Shown here one piece after another: positions 36,430-45,578 of a stretch of 64,000 nucleotides of DNA. The stretch is from Hyphomicrobiales bacterium (GTDB lineage: Bacteria; Pseudomonadota; Alphaproteobacteria; Rhizobiales; Beijerinckiaceae): contig UCBZ01000032.1 of assembly GCA_900470775.1 (NCBI GenBank), positions 124,001 through 188,000 on the forward strand, in the 5' to 3' direction. A program made the translations under genes and the position numbers. A model generated the notes under the pieces. It searched no databases. It was not told where the DNA came from and was given only the letters and a program-made list of their open reading frames with translations. The number at the start of each line of letters is the position of its first letter. Within the stretch, counting starts at the first letter, position 1.

Positions 36430-38490
36430 TCAGGAGGCGCGGCGGAACTGGGCGTCGTGCTCGTCTTGCGTCTCGTCCAGATCGAAGGCGAAGCCCCCGG
36501 ACTTGCCCTTGGCCGAGCGAGCCGGCGCTCCTCTGGACGTCTTGGGCGCAGCCGCGACCTTCATCTGTGCCACCTTGGCCTTGAGTTTGCCGACCGCCTG
36601 ATTGACCCCGGCATCGGCCGCGTCGATCCGGAAGAAGGCGATGGTTGTCTGGAGCTGCTCGGCCTGTGCGGCGAGTTCCTCGGAGGTGGCCGAGACCTGC
36701 TCGGAGGCGGCCGCGTTCTGCTGGGTGACCTTGTCGAGCTGCTGGATCGCCTGGTTGATCTGGCTCGAACCGACATCCTGCTCGCGGCAGGCCGCCGTGA
36801 TCTCCTCGACCAGCTCCGCCGTCTTCTTGATGTCGGGCACCAGCTTGGCCAGCATCGAGCCTGCCTCCTGCGCCACCTTCACCGTGTCGACCGAGAGCGT
36901 GCCGATCTCGGCAGCCGCCGCCTGGCTGCGCTCGGCGAGCTTTCGCACCTCCGAGGCCACCACCGCGAAGCCCTTGCCATGCTCGCCGGCACGCGCCGCC
37001 TCGACCGCCGCGTTCAGCGCCAGGAGGTCGGTCTGGCGGGCGATCTCCTGCACGATGTTGATCTTGGCCGCGATCGTCTGCATCGCCTCGACCGCCTTGC
37101 CGACCGCGATGCCCGAAGCCTCCGCATCCTTGGCCGACTGGCCGGCCATCTTCTCGGTCGTCGCCGCGTTCTCGGCGTTCTGCTTCACATTCGCCGCCAT
37201 CTCCTCCATCGACGAGGAAGCCTCCTCGGTCGACGAGGCCTGCTCGGTCGAGCCCTGCGACAGCTGCTCGGCACTCGCAGACAACTCCTGCGAACCAGAC
37301 GACACGTTCTCCGCAGCCTGGATAGCGTCACCAACGACCTGGCGGAGCTTTTCGACGGTGCCATTCAGCGCCGTCATCAGATCGCCGACCTCGTCATTGG
37401 TGCTGGGCGTGACCGTGCGGGTCAGGTCGCCGGCCGCGACGGCGTTGGCCAGGGATACCGCGCCGGAGAGACCGCGGCTGATGCTGATGGCGATCCACGC
37501 CGCGGCGATAAGGGCGATCAGCAGGGAGGCAGCAACGGTGCCGATCAGCAGTGAGCGGGCCAGTGCGGCTTCCTGACGGGCACTCTCCGCAAAGGAATCC
37601 ATCTGCGTGACCGTCAGCTTCTGGTAGTTCTCGAGAGCTTCGATCGTTTCGTTGAACGCCGCCCGGCCTTCACCGTTGGCGATGCTCGTGGCCTTGGCGT
37701 TGCTGGCTTCTCTCATGAGCGGCGCAGCCTGATCGACGGCCTTCAGATAGCGGTCGAGTTCACCGACCATCGCGCCGGCGGGAACACCAACCGAAGCAAG
37801 CTTGTCCTTCAGCTCGTTTCCGATGAGCTTGATCGAACGGGATGCAGCGGCGATGTCCTGAAAGGCCGTGTCGGCCTCTGCAGCAATAGCCGCATCGAGC
37901 CCTGCGGGCATCGCCTGTGCAATACGCAGCATCTCAATCTTGAGATTCTGCAGGCTTGCGTTCGCCAGCTGCGCCTCGGCGCCGCTCAATCGGGCAATTT
38001 CAGCCGTGGCGCCGTCAAAGATGGTCGAAAGGGCCTTGGAAGCCGGCAGGGCGCCCAATTTCCAGAGTTCTGAAGCGCGATGGCCGGAGCCCTCGATCAA
38101 CAGCTTGGCGACCTGATCGTCAAGATCTGCAGCCTTGCTCAACTTGACTGCTACGGTATCGAGGAAACGCTTGTCTTGCTCGCTGGCGACCGCATACAGT
38201 TCGTCGCGCAGCTTGGCGACGGTCTGACGGCGCGTAACCATCGCGCGCTGGTTATCGACAAGCTCCTTTTCGGTCGTGGCAAGGCGCATGCGGGTCAGCG
38301 CCCGCTGAGATCCCTGCAGTGCATCGGTCGCGTCGGAGGCCTTGCGTGTCCGCAGGGATTGCTCGACCAGGCGCTCCTGTGTTTCCGTCATCGAATTCAA
38401 TCGCGTATAGCCGATTCCGCCCGTGAGCATCGTCAGGGCGATGATGACGCCGAACGTCGAACCCAATTTGGCCTTGATCGAAAAGCGCAT
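36430..38490 (-). CDS. Methyl-accepting chemotaxis protein (MCP 2)
   Basis: Transmembrane receptor of 686 residues beginning [19 protein letters not shown], aligned with MCP 1 (MRLTIKAKL), which sets the start at ATG 38490. TM1 is about residues 9-30. The periplasmic helical domain differs strongly from MCP 1, so it should sense a different stimulus. TM2 is near [20 protein letters not shown], then one HAMP and a signalling domain with tip [20 protein letters not shown]. The C-terminal tail ends [10 protein letters not shown]. It lies 27 bases after cheW copy 2. Confidence 0.95.
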   Translation of the reverse strand: MRFSIKAKLGSTFGVIIALTMLTGGIGYTRLNSMTETQERLVEQSLRTRKASDATDALQGSQRALTRMRLATTEKELVDNQRAMVTRRQTVAKLRDELYAVASEQDKRFLDTVAVKLSKAADLDDQVAKLLIEGSGHRASELWKLGALPASKALSTIFDGATAEIARLSGAEAQLANASLQNLKIEMLRIAQAMPAGLDAAIAAEADTAFQDIAAASRSIKLIGNELKDKLASVGVPAGAMVGELDRYLKAVDQAAPLMREASNAKATSIANGEGRAAFNETIEALENYQKLTVTQMDSFAESARQEAALARSLLIGTVAASLLIALIAAAWIAISISRGLSGAVSLANAVAAGDLTRTVTPSTNDEVGDLMTALNGTVEKLRQVVGDAIQAAENVSSGSQELSASAEQLSQGSTEQASSTEEASSSMEEMAANVKQNAENAATTEKMAGQSAKDAEASGIAVGKAVEAMQTIAAKINIVQEIARQTDLLALNAAVEAARAGEHGKGFAVVASEVRKLAERSQAAAAEIGTLSVDTVKVAQEAGSMLAKLVPDIKKTAELVEEITAACREQDVGSSQINQAIQQLDKVTQQNAAASEQVSATSEELAAQAEQLQTTIAFFRIDAADAGVNQAVGKLKAKVAQMKVAAAPKTSRGAPARSAKGKSGGFAFDLDETQDEHDAQFRRAS
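36629..37323. repeat. Near-identical 695-base direct repeat, copy 2 (MCP signalling domain)
   Basis: Second copy of the segment at 34351-35045. Similarity stops abruptly at both ends of the signalling domain while flanking parts of the two MCP genes have diverged. Confidence 0.9.
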
Positions 38491-38517
38491 CGTAAGCCCC
38501 CACATGGAGAAAAATGC

Positions 38518-39000
38518 TCAGCCCAGGATGCGGGCCATGTCGGGAACGATGACGAATTCGTCGTTCCACTTGGTGATGAAGCGGATGAAGTCCGGCCGCC
38601 AATGGCTGCCGAGGCGCGGCGTCTGCTGGGCGTGTTTCGTCGAGACTTCGGTCACCTCGTAGACCTTGTCGGCAAGCAGCCCGAGCGTGACCGGGTCGCC
38701 GTCGATCTCGACCTCGACGACGACGATGCGGGTGTCGGGCGTCTGGGCCGCCCTGGCCATGCCGAAGCGGATGCGCAGATCGGCGAGCGGTATGACGTTG
38801 CCGCGCACATTGATCAGCGCGGGCAGGAAGGAGCGGGCGCCGGCGACGCGCGTCACCGGAACGGGATCGATGATCTCGCGGACCATGTCGGTCTCGATAG
38901 CGAAGATCTCGTTGCCCAGGCCGACCATCAGCACCTGCAGGCGGGTCTCGATCACCGGCGGCGCGCCCCTGGCAGCCTCTTGGATCTGGAGCTGGTTCAT
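38518..39000 (-). CDS. cheW: CheW coupling protein (second copy)
   Basis: Coupling protein of 160 residues starting MNQLQIQEAARGAPP; its ATG overlaps the cheA stop as ATGA, which fixes the start. Lobes are seen in LQVLMVGLGNEIFAIETDMVREI, FLPALINVRGNVIPLADLR and LGLLADKVYEVTEV. It precedes MCP 2 and probably couples it to CheA. It differs clearly from the CheW at 33574, so the two are not a recent duplication. Confidence 0.95.
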   Translation of the reverse strand: MNQLQIQEAARGAPPVIETRLQVLMVGLGNEIFAIETDMVREIIDPVPVTRVAGARSFLPALINVRGNVIPLADLRIRFGMARAAQTPDTRIVVVEVEIDGDPVTLGLLADKVYEVTEVSTKHAQQTPRLGSHWRPDFIRFITKWNDEFVIVPDMARILG

Positions 39001-41057
39001 CACGCTGCCTCCGGCGTTCTGTCGCTCTCGGCCCGGGCCTGGCCGAGCGTCACGAGCTGGGCGACATCCATGATCAGCGCCGCCGAGCCATCGCCGAGGA
39101 TGGTCGCGCCGGAGAACATGGTGACGTCGGAGTGGAGCTTGGACAGCGACTTGATCACCGTCTGGTGGCTGCCGATGATCTGGTCGACGACGAGGCCGAC
39201 GCGGGTGTCGCCGATCGAGGTGACGATCACCTTCTGGTGGGGATCGGGCTGCCCCTCGGCATCGAAGACGTCGCGCAGGCGCAGGAACGGCACGAGTTCG
39301 CCGCGGACGTTGAGGAAGCTGCGACCCTTGGCGCGAGCCTCCGCTTCCGCCGTCAGCTCGATGCATTCCTCGACCGCCGAGAGCGGGATGATGTAGCGGC
39401 CCTCGCCGACCCGGATCAGCAGGCCGTCGATGATCGCGAGCGTCAGCGGCAGGCGTAGCGTCACCGAGGAGCCATGGCCGGGGATCGTGGTCAGGTCGAT
39501 GGTGCCGCGCATCGCCTCGATGGTGCGCTTGACCACGTCCATGCCGACGCCGCGACCCGACAGGGCCGAGATGGTCTTGGCCGTCGAAAAGCCTGGATGG
39601 AACAGGAACTGGTGGATCTCGTGCTCGCTCAGGCTTGCGCCCGGCTGGATCAGGCCGTTCTCCTCGGCCTTGGCGCGGATGCGGGCGGTGTCGAGCCCGG
39701 CGCCGTCATCCTGCACGGTGACCAGCACCTGGGCGCCGACATAGCGGGCGGCGAGCTCGATGCGGCCGGTGCCCGACTTGTTCGTCTGGCTGCGCTGTTC
39801 GGCGCTTTCGATGCCGTGGTCGATGGCGTTGCGGATCAGATGGACCAGCGGATCGGCCAGGCGCTCGATCATGGTCTTGTCCATCTCGGTGTCCTCGCCG
39901 ACCGTGACGAAGTCGACCGGCTTGCCGAGATCGCGCGAGAGATCGTGGACGAGGCGACGGAAGCGGCCGAAGAGCGAGCCCATCGGCACCATGCGCACGC
40001 CCATGGTCGAGTCGCGCAGGCCCGACGCCAGGCGCTCGATTTCCTCGGCGATCGCCTTGATCGCGAGATCGGTGCCGGAATGGGCGATCTGGCTGAGACG
40101 GGCCTGGGCGATGACGAGTTCGCCGACCCGGTCCATCAGCTCATCCAGGCGCTCGGCCTGGACCCGGACGGTGGAGGTCTTGTCGTCGGCGCGACGGTTG
40201 AACTCGGCCTTCTCGGCCGCGGGCGCAGCAGCAGCCGGGAGCGGAGCGGCGGCTCGCGGCGGGGATGCGACGGCGGCGAGTTCCGGCACGTCGTCGGGCA
40301 TCGACATGTCCAGCGCCGGGAAGAGGCCCGCGGCCGGCGCATCGAGCGCGGTGATGACGAGCTTCATCTCGTCGCGGACGAACATGAAGACGTCCTCGAT
40401 CTCGTCCTTCGAGCAGGCGCTCTGCAGCGTCACCGTCCAGGCGATCAGGCAGCTTTCCGGATCGAGCGCGTCGAGCTCCGGCACCTTTTCCAGATCGGCC
40501 TCGACGACGCAGGGGCCGAGCGCCCGCAGATCGTCGAGCAGCACCAGCGGATTGGTGCCGTTGCGCAGGATGTCCGGCTCAAAGGCGATCTCGATCTGCC
40601 AACCGGCCTGGGCCGGTTCGGCCGGCGCAGCCACCGCGGCAGTGTCCGCCGCTTCGGTCGGCGCGACGCCATGCGATGCACTCGGGCCGCCGCCAATCAG
40701 GCGCTGCAGTTCCTCGACGATCGCCTCGCCGATGATCGGATCGGTGGAATCGGGATCGTCGATCAGCGTGCGGATATAGTCGCGGGCCGAGAGCGAGACC
40801 GTGACGATGTCGTGGTTCGCATCGATCTTGCCCTTGCGGATCAGGTCGAAGGCCGTCTCGAAATCATGGGTGAAGGCCGCGACCTTGTCGAAGCCGAACA
40901 TCGCGCCCGAGCCCTTGATCGTGTGCAGCGCCCGGAAGGCGGCGTCGATCAGGTCCCGGTCCTGCGGGGTCTGGCCGAGGTCGAGCAGCACCGTCTCAAG
41001 CGAATCGAGCAGCTCGGCAGCTTCCTGGCGGAAGGTTTCTGCGGGATCGAGTTCCAT
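39000..41057 (-). CDS. cheA: Chemotaxis histidine kinase CheA
   Basis: Kinase of 685 residues. The Hpt domain has the phospho-acceptor His45 in ALHTIKGSGAMFG. A CheY-binding region around residues 155-240 is followed by an acidic/proline linker, dimer helices, the ATPase domain (N box HLIRNAIDHGIES, VTVQDDGAGLD, GRGVGMDVVKRT) and a CheW-like regulatory domain ending GDGSAALIMDVAQLV. It overlaps cheY by one base at the start and cheW at the end. It phosphorylates CheY and CheB in response to the two MCPs. Confidence 0.97.
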   Translation of the reverse strand: MELDPAETFRQEAAELLDSLETVLLDLGQTPQDRDLIDAAFRALHTIKGSGAMFGFDKVAAFTHDFETAFDLIRKGKIDANHDIVTVSLSARDYIRTLIDDPDSTDPIIGEAIVEELQRLIGGGPSASHGVAPTEAADTAAVAAPAEPAQAGWQIEIAFEPDILRNGTNPLVLLDDLRALGPCVVEADLEKVPELDALDPESCLIAWTVTLQSACSKDEIEDVFMFVRDEMKLVITALDAPAAGLFPALDMSMPDDVPELAAVASPPRAAAPLPAAAAPAAEKAEFNRRADDKTSTVRVQAERLDELMDRVGELVIAQARLSQIAHSGTDLAIKAIAEEIERLASGLRDSTMGVRMVPMGSLFGRFRRLVHDLSRDLGKPVDFVTVGEDTEMDKTMIERLADPLVHLIRNAIDHGIESAEQRSQTNKSGTGRIELAARYVGAQVLVTVQDDGAGLDTARIRAKAEENGLIQPGASLSEHEIHQFLFHPGFSTAKTISALSGRGVGMDVVKRTIEAMRGTIDLTTIPGHGSSVTLRLPLTLAIIDGLLIRVGEGRYIIPLSAVEECIELTAEAEARAKGRSFLNVRGELVPFLRLRDVFDAEGQPDPHQKVIVTSIGDTRVGLVVDQIIGSHQTVIKSLSKLHSDVTMFSGATILGDGSAALIMDVAQLVTLGQARAESDRTPEAA

Positions 41058-41422
41058 CAGGTCCTCACCAGCTTTGCGACCACGGCGAGCAACTGCTCGG
41101 GCTTGAACGGCTTGGTGATCCAGCCCGTCGCGCCGGCGGCCTTGGCCTCCTGCTTGACGGCGTCGTCGGATTCCGTGGTGAGGAAGACGATCGGCACGCC
41201 CATGAAGGCCGGCAGCGCGCGCAGGGCCTTGATCATCTGCATGCCGTTCATCACCGGCATGTTGAGGTCGGTGATGACGAGATCGAAGCTTTGCGCCCTG
41301 GCCTTGGCGAGGCCTTCCGAGCCGTCGCCGGCCTCGACGACGTTGTGACCGGCCGGCCCGAGCACGAGCTTGATCATCTGCCGGACGCTCGGCGAATCAT
41401 CGACGGTGAGAATGCTGGCCAT
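41057..41422 (-). CDS. cheY: CheY-type response regulator
   Basis: Single receiver domain of 121 residues. Acidic pair in ILTVDDSPSVRQ, phospho-acceptor aspartate in LVITDLNMPVMNG, switch threonine in VFLTTES and lysine in GWITKPFKPEQL. ATG 41422 has AGGA eight bases upstream, better than the TTG two codons earlier. Located between the STAS gene and cheA. Confidence 0.95.
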   Translation of the reverse strand: MASILTVDDSPSVRQMIKLVLGPAGHNVVEAGDGSEGLAKARAQSFDLVITDLNMPVMNGMQMIKALRALPAFMGVPIVFLTTESDDAVKQEAKAAGATGWITKPFKPEQLLAVVAKLVRT

Positions 41423-41424
41423 GG

Positions 41425-41736
41425 TCAATTCCTGGATGGGTCGGCGTGCCGCATGCCGGGCAACGGCACCCCGGCGCGCTCGAAGGCGGAGCGGACGCTC
41501 TCCGTTTCCGCCAGAATCGCGAAAGGCAGGCCGTGCGCAGCGAAGGTCTTCTCCGCGCTGACCATCATCTGGACGAATGTGATGTCGGCCTGCTCGACGG
41601 CAGCACAGTCGATCTCGACGCCGGAGCCCGAATTAACCAAGCCAACGAGCGAAGTCGCCGTCGATCTTGAATTACGTATGGTAATATCGGATCCTAACTC
41701 GATCCGAACCACACTCCCGGCGCCTTTTTTGCTCAT
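41425..41736 (-). CDS. STAS-domain protein, first gene of chemosensory operon
   Basis: Small protein of 103 residues with a STAS-like pattern: VVRIELGSDITIRNS, SGSGVEIDCAAVEQADITFVQMMVSAEKTFAAHG and a C-terminal helix ESVRSAFERAGV. The usual phosphorylated serine after the Asp reads Ile-Thr (ADITF), so control by phosphorylation is uncertain. STAS proteins open several alternative chemosensory operons. A GTG at 41745 could add three residues. Confidence 0.82.
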   Translation of the reverse strand: MSKKGAGSVVRIELGSDITIRNSRSTATSLVGLVNSGSGVEIDCAAVEQADITFVQMMVSAEKTFAAHGLPFAILAETESVRSAFERAGVPLPGMRHADPSRN

Positions 41737-41760
41737 GCCGAACACACCAATTCTGAGATA

Positions 41761-41784
41761 TGACCAATATTCACAATATGGTCA
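41761..41784. promoter_or_regulatory. Inverted repeat upstream of chemosensory operon
   Basis: TGACCA and TGGTCA arms twelve bases apart with further pairing of TATT and AATA across a bulge. It is in an AT-rich stretch (about 41750-41835) just upstream of the STAS gene. It is a plausible operator or promoter element; no known regulator is assigned. Confidence 0.45.
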
Positions 41785-41791
41785 CTGCGAT

Positions 41792-41813
41792 TTATAAGCT
41801 TATTCACTTATAA
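41792..41813. promoter_or_regulatory. Second AT-rich inverted repeat upstream of chemosensory operon
   Basis: TTATAAG and CTTATAA separated by eight bases, followed by two direct ATTCACTTA copies (41803 and 41814). Lies in the divergent-free control region of the che operon, where MucR-type silencers, which favour AT-rich DNA, could also bind. Confidence 0.4.
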
Positions 41814-41980
41814 TTCACTTAACGAACCAACCGATTATCTTGATGTGTTGTTGACTATCATGCGCGCCTGGAGTCGGGCTTGCGCCGCCCGAGTCAGTCC
41901 GGCCGCCGATGTCAGCACTTCGCTAACCATGCCGCGCCGATGCCGTTATTGGTTGGTCGTGCCGCAGGAACGGCGCTCGC

Positions 41981-43003
41981 TCAGCGGGTATGGCGGGTCT
42001 GCGAGGGCCGTTCGCCGAAGGTCCGGCGGTAGTCGAGCGCGAAATGCCCGCGGTTGACGAAGCCCCAATGCCGCGCGATCTCCTCGATCGAGCGGGTCGA
42101 GAGCGGGTCGAGCAGTTCCGCCCTGACGCCGGCAAGCCTCGCCTGCTTGAGGTAGTCGTGCGGGGACATCTGCTTGTGGCGACGAAAGCCTTCCTGCAGC
42201 GAGCGCAGGCCGATGCCGATGGCCTCGGTGACATCCTGGACCGTCAGCGGGCCGGAGGTATGCGCGTCGATGAATTCGATCGCCCGCCGGATCAGCCACG
42301 GCGCCGGCGCCGGGGCCTGCCGTTCGAACCAGGACGAATAGGGGTGTGGGAAGGTTTCCAGGATCAGCATGATCAGGGCATCTCGCAGCCGCCGCGCCGC
42401 ATGCGGCGCGCTCGCGAGCGGGGCGTCGCCTCGGAAGCCCGCCGCGATGGCCGCCATGATGCCCGCCAGCGTCGCCCCGGTGGCGGTGTGGACATCGAAC
42501 GGCACAGCGAAATCCAGCCGCTTCGTCACAGGGCGCTCGAAGGCGGATTGCAGTGTCCGCGCGACCTCCTCGCCATGCAGCGTGAAGGTCGAATGCACGC
42601 TGCCCTCGGCATATTCTCCGCTTTCGGCCAAGGCCGTGTTGAGGATCAGGCCCTGGCCCGGCACGGCGGCGAGCGTTTCGCGGCCGACCGAATAGAGCGT
42701 GCCGCCGGCGGCGACGATGCGGATGGTCAGGTTGTCATGCGGCGTGCCGCGCCGCAGCCGCATGCCGCCGGGATATTCGGCCTCGACGAGGTTCGCCGAG
42801 GCGAGGCTGCGCCCGGTCAGGCGTGCCTCGAAGCCATCGGGACGCAAGGGCTCGAGCACGAGGTCGCGGCGCAGCAGGCCGATCAGCCAAGCCTGCGTCT
42901 CGCCGACATCCCGGCTGACGAAATCATGGCGGTCATCGTCCGGGCCGGGCTCGCCCGAGATGGAGCCCGCCTTGCGCGACTCGGAGGGCGTCGGCCTCTT
43001 CAT
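41981..43003 (-). CDS. AraC-family transcriptional regulator
   Basis: Regulator of 340 residues. The C-terminal double helix-turn-helix starts at about residue 235 with RAIEFIDAHTSGPLTVQDVTEAIGIGLRSLQEGF and ends SIEEIARHWGFVNRGHFALDYRRTFGERPSQ, the classic AraC signature. The N-terminal part resembles the AraC_binding_2 sensor type (RRGTPHDNLTIRIVAAGGTL). Its targets are not evident; it lies between the che operon and hemC on the same strand. Confidence 0.93.
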   Translation of the reverse strand: MKRPTPSESRKAGSISGEPGPDDDRHDFVSRDVGETQAWLIGLLRRDLVLEPLRPDGFEARLTGRSLASANLVEAEYPGGMRLRRGTPHDNLTIRIVAAGGTLYSVGRETLAAVPGQGLILNTALAESGEYAEGSVHSTFTLHGEEVARTLQSAFERPVTKRLDFAVPFDVHTATGATLAGIMAAIAAGFRGDAPLASAPHAARRLRDALIMLILETFPHPYSSWFERQAPAPAPWLIRRAIEFIDAHTSGPLTVQDVTEAIGIGLRSLQEGFRRHKQMSPHDYLKQARLAGVRAELLDPLSTRSIEEIARHWGFVNRGHFALDYRRTFGERPSQTRHTR

Positions 43004-43059
43004 TTCGCCATCTGAGGCCGGGCGGCCTGCCCGATCAAGAGGCCGTCGCGTGCCGCCAG

Positions 43060-44004
43060 TCAGGCGCCGACATATTTGAAATGGGCGCCGACGCTGCGAT
43101 AGGACGCTTCGAGGACATCGACGCCGCCAGCCAGCCGTAGCGTTTCAGCCACGGCGAGACCCAGTTCGACGGCTTCGCTGCCGGGGCGGTCGAGGCTGGC
43201 GGTGATGCGCTTGCCGCCATCATAAGAGGTGATCTGCGCGTGAAGGTGGAGCCGGTCGTCGCGCCAGGTCGCGCTGGCGCCCACGGGCAGGCTGCAGCCG
43301 GCCCCGAGCGCGTGCAGCATCGCGCGCTCGCCATCGACCTCGGCGCGTGCCTTCGGGTTCTCGATGTCCTTGAGGATGGCGAGAATCGCGGTATCGGCGG
43401 CGCGGGCCTGGACACCGAGCGCGCCCTGTCCGATCGCATAGGGGAACAGCACGGGGTCGAGCAGTTCCGAGGTCGCGCCCTCAAGTCCGAGGCGCTGCAG
43501 CCCGGCCTGCGCCAGTATCACCGCATCGAGCCCGTCATCGCCGTTGATCTTAGCCAGGCGCGGCCCGACATTGCCGCGAATCGGCACGATCTCGACATCG
43601 GGCCGCAGGCTGAGCATCTGCGAACGCCGGCGCAGCGAGCCGGTGCCGACGCGGGCGCCCTGCCGCAAATCCGCAAGCGTCGCGCCGCAGAGCACGTCGC
43701 GCGGATCGACGCGCTCTGGCACGGCCGCCAGCACGAGGCCCTCGCGCAGGGTCGTCGGCAAATCCTTCAGCGAGTGGACGACGATATCGACCTCGCCCGA
43801 GACGAGCTGTTCCTCGTGCTCGGTCGAGAACACGCCGATGATGCCGAACTGGTGGAATTCGGAGACGCGGTCCTTGTCGGCGATCGTCTTGATCGGATGC
43901 AGCGAGAACTCGGTCTCGGGATGCTTCACCTTGATCAGCCCGGTAATGTAGTTGGTCTGCGCGATCGCCAGCGGGCTGCGGCGCGTGCCGATTTTCAGGA
44001 GCAT
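43060..44004 (-). CDS. hemC: Hydroxymethylbilane synthase (porphobilinogen deaminase)
   Basis: Enzyme of 314 residues that joins four porphobilinogens into hydroxymethylbilane, the precursor of haem, sirohaem and cobalamin. It starts MLLKIGTRRSPLAIAQTN (usually GTRGSPLA) and has DIVVHSLKDLPTTL, GTGSLRRRSQML and the dipyrromethane-binding cysteine in LGAGCSLPVGA. ATG 44004 fits the family; a longer reading to 44046 has no support. It feeds the corrin genes further right. Confidence 0.96.
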   Translation of the reverse strand: MLLKIGTRRSPLAIAQTNYITGLIKVKHPETEFSLHPIKTIADKDRVSEFHQFGIIGVFSTEHEEQLVSGEVDIVVHSLKDLPTTLREGLVLAAVPERVDPRDVLCGATLADLRQGARVGTGSLRRRSQMLSLRPDVEIVPIRGNVGPRLAKINGDDGLDAVILAQAGLQRLGLEGATSELLDPVLFPYAIGQGALGVQARAADTAILAILKDIENPKARAEVDGERAMLHALGAGCSLPVGASATWRDDRLHLHAQITSYDGGKRITASLDRPGSEAVELGLAVAETLRLAGGVDVLEASYRSVGAHFKYVGA

Positions 44005-44204
44005 GGAAGAACTACCTAGCGTGGAGGCCGTGCCAGCCTCCGTCATTGGAACCGGTCTATATCAGCGGATCGCCATCGCCGCGAGTGCGGCGTACCACCA
44101 CCCCGGCCGAACGCCTTGGCATGGATCAAAGACGAGACCCGAAGCCGGAATGAACCAACGCCGTCCCGCGCGATTGAGCGACAGGCGAGCATGGAGGAAC
44201 GGAT

Positions 44205-44780
44205 ATGGAGTGCAGCAGCGCCGACAGGTCGCGGGCCGCCGCCGCCGCCGAAGCGGAAACGGTGGTCGATTTCTGGCGCGATGCCGGGCCGGAGCGCTGG
44301 TTCACGAAGGATGCCGCCTTCGACATCCTGTTCCGCGAGCGCTTCATGCAGCTTCATTTCGCGGCGGCGCGGCGGGAGCTCGACCATTGGTCCGGCACGG
44401 CGCAAGGGTCGCTTGCGCTCGCAATCCTGCTCGACCAGTTTCCGCGCAACAGCTTCCGCGACACGGCGCATATGTACGCCACCGATCCGCTGGCGCGGCT
44501 TTTCGCGGGACGGGCGCATGAGTCCGGCCATGGCGAGGCCATCGCGGCGGAGCTGCGGCTGTTCCTGCATCTGCCCTTCTGCCATTCCGAGGATCTCGCG
44601 GACCAGGATCTCTCGGTGCAGCTCAGCACCCCGCTGGGTGGGGATGCTCGGGAGTATGCCGAGGGCCATCGCGAGATCATTCGGCGCTTCGGCCGCTTCC
44701 CACATCGCAACGCCCTGCTCGGACGCGAGACCACGCCGGAGGAGCAGGCCTTTCTCAGCGAGGGCGGCTTTCCCGGCTGA
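44205..44780 (+). CDS. DUF924 family protein
   Basis: Protein of 191 residues with the typical DUF924 pattern: VVDFWRDAGPERWFTKDAAFD, ALAILLDQFPRNSFRDTAHMYATDP, ELRLFLHLPFCHSEDLADQD and a C-terminal RRFGRFPHRNALLGRETTPEE. The family has a TPR-like helical fold and no established reaction. Divergent from hemC, and ends three bases from the convergent eutC stop. Confidence 0.92.
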   Translation: MECSSADRSRAAAAAEAETVVDFWRDAGPERWFTKDAAFDILFRERFMQLHFAAARRELDHWSGTAQGSLALAILLDQFPRNSFRDTAHMYATDPLARLFAGRAHESGHGEAIAAELRLFLHLPFCHSEDLADQDLSVQLSTPLGGDAREYAEGHREIIRRFGRFPHRNALLGRETTPEEQAFLSEGGFPG

Positions 44781-44783
44781 AGT

Positions 44784-45578
44784 TCAGCGCTCCGGAAGCG
44801 CCACGGGCGCCACACCCGCCTCCAACGCCGCGTCGCTGTCGTCCTTGAGGTCGACGCCGGTGAGCGCGCGACGCAAGCCCTGGTCGATCAACCAGGCGAG
44901 CTTGAAGGCGGCATCCCCGAAACTCAACCCGCCGGGGCGGATGTTCGAGATGCAGTTACGCACGGCGTCGGTCAGTCCGCGCCGCGGGCCGAAGGTGAGA
45001 TAGGCGCCGAGCGAATCCGGCGAGGACAGGCCAGGCCGCTCGCCGATCAGCACCGCCACCATCCGCGCGCCCAGCGCGAGGCCCGCTTCGTCGCCGAGCG
45101 CGACGCGGGCCTGAGCCGCGATGACGACAGGCGCCAGCGTCAGTTTCTGGCGTTGCAGGATAGGCAGCAGCGCGGCGATGAACGGCACGGCGTTCTGATG
45201 CACGGCGGTCGAGGACAGTCCGTCGGCGACGACGATGGCGAGGTCAAACATCCCCCGTCGCGGCGCCAGCGCGGCCTCGCTCTCCGGCGACAGGCTGCGG
45301 CCAAGATCGGGCCTTCGCAGATAATCCTCGCGCGAGCGGGCGGCGCTTTGCGCCATCAGCGTCTCAAGACCGAGCGCCGCGCATTCAGCAGCGACCTCCT
45401 CTGGACGGAAAGGTGCATGCACCGCGTCGCGCGCCTGGGCATGGGCAAGCCCGAAGCGCAGCACCTCGCGCATCGGCAGCGAGGCGCCGGTGCGGCCAAG
45501 CGCGATCCGCGCCGGGGTCAACCGGGCGAGGTCGGCGAAGCGCGTCGCGGACCGGGGCGGCTCGTCAGGCTCGCTCAT
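44784..45578 (-). CDS. eutC: Ethanolamine ammonia-lyase small subunit
   Basis: Subunit of 264 residues of the adenosylcobalamin-dependent lyase that converts ethanolamine to acetaldehyde and ammonia. LTPARIALGRTGASLPMREVLRF, FRPEEVAAECAALG, FDLAIVVADGLSSTAVHQNA and RPGLSSPDSLGAYLTFGPR are family features. Its start overlaps the eutB stop by four bases. No microcompartment shell genes are next to it, so the enzyme would be free in the cytoplasm. Confidence 0.95.
   Translation of the reverse strand: MSEPDEPPRSATRFADLARLTPARIALGRTGASLPMREVLRFGLAHAQARDAVHAPFRPEEVAAECAALGLETLMAQSAARSREDYLRRPDLGRSLSPESEAALAPRRGMFDLAIVVADGLSSTAVHQNAVPFIAALLPILQRQKLTLAPVVIAAQARVALGDEAGLALGARMVAVLIGERPGLSSPDSLGAYLTFGPRRGLTDAVRNCISNIRPGGLSFGDAAFKLAWLIDQGLRRALTGVDLKDDSDAALEAGVAPVALPER

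Noticed and set aside
34351-37323. Composite transposon or tandem gene duplication at the MCP pair
   Set aside because: No transposase or terminal repeats, and the sensor halves of the two genes are strongly diverged; only the signalling segment is near identical.
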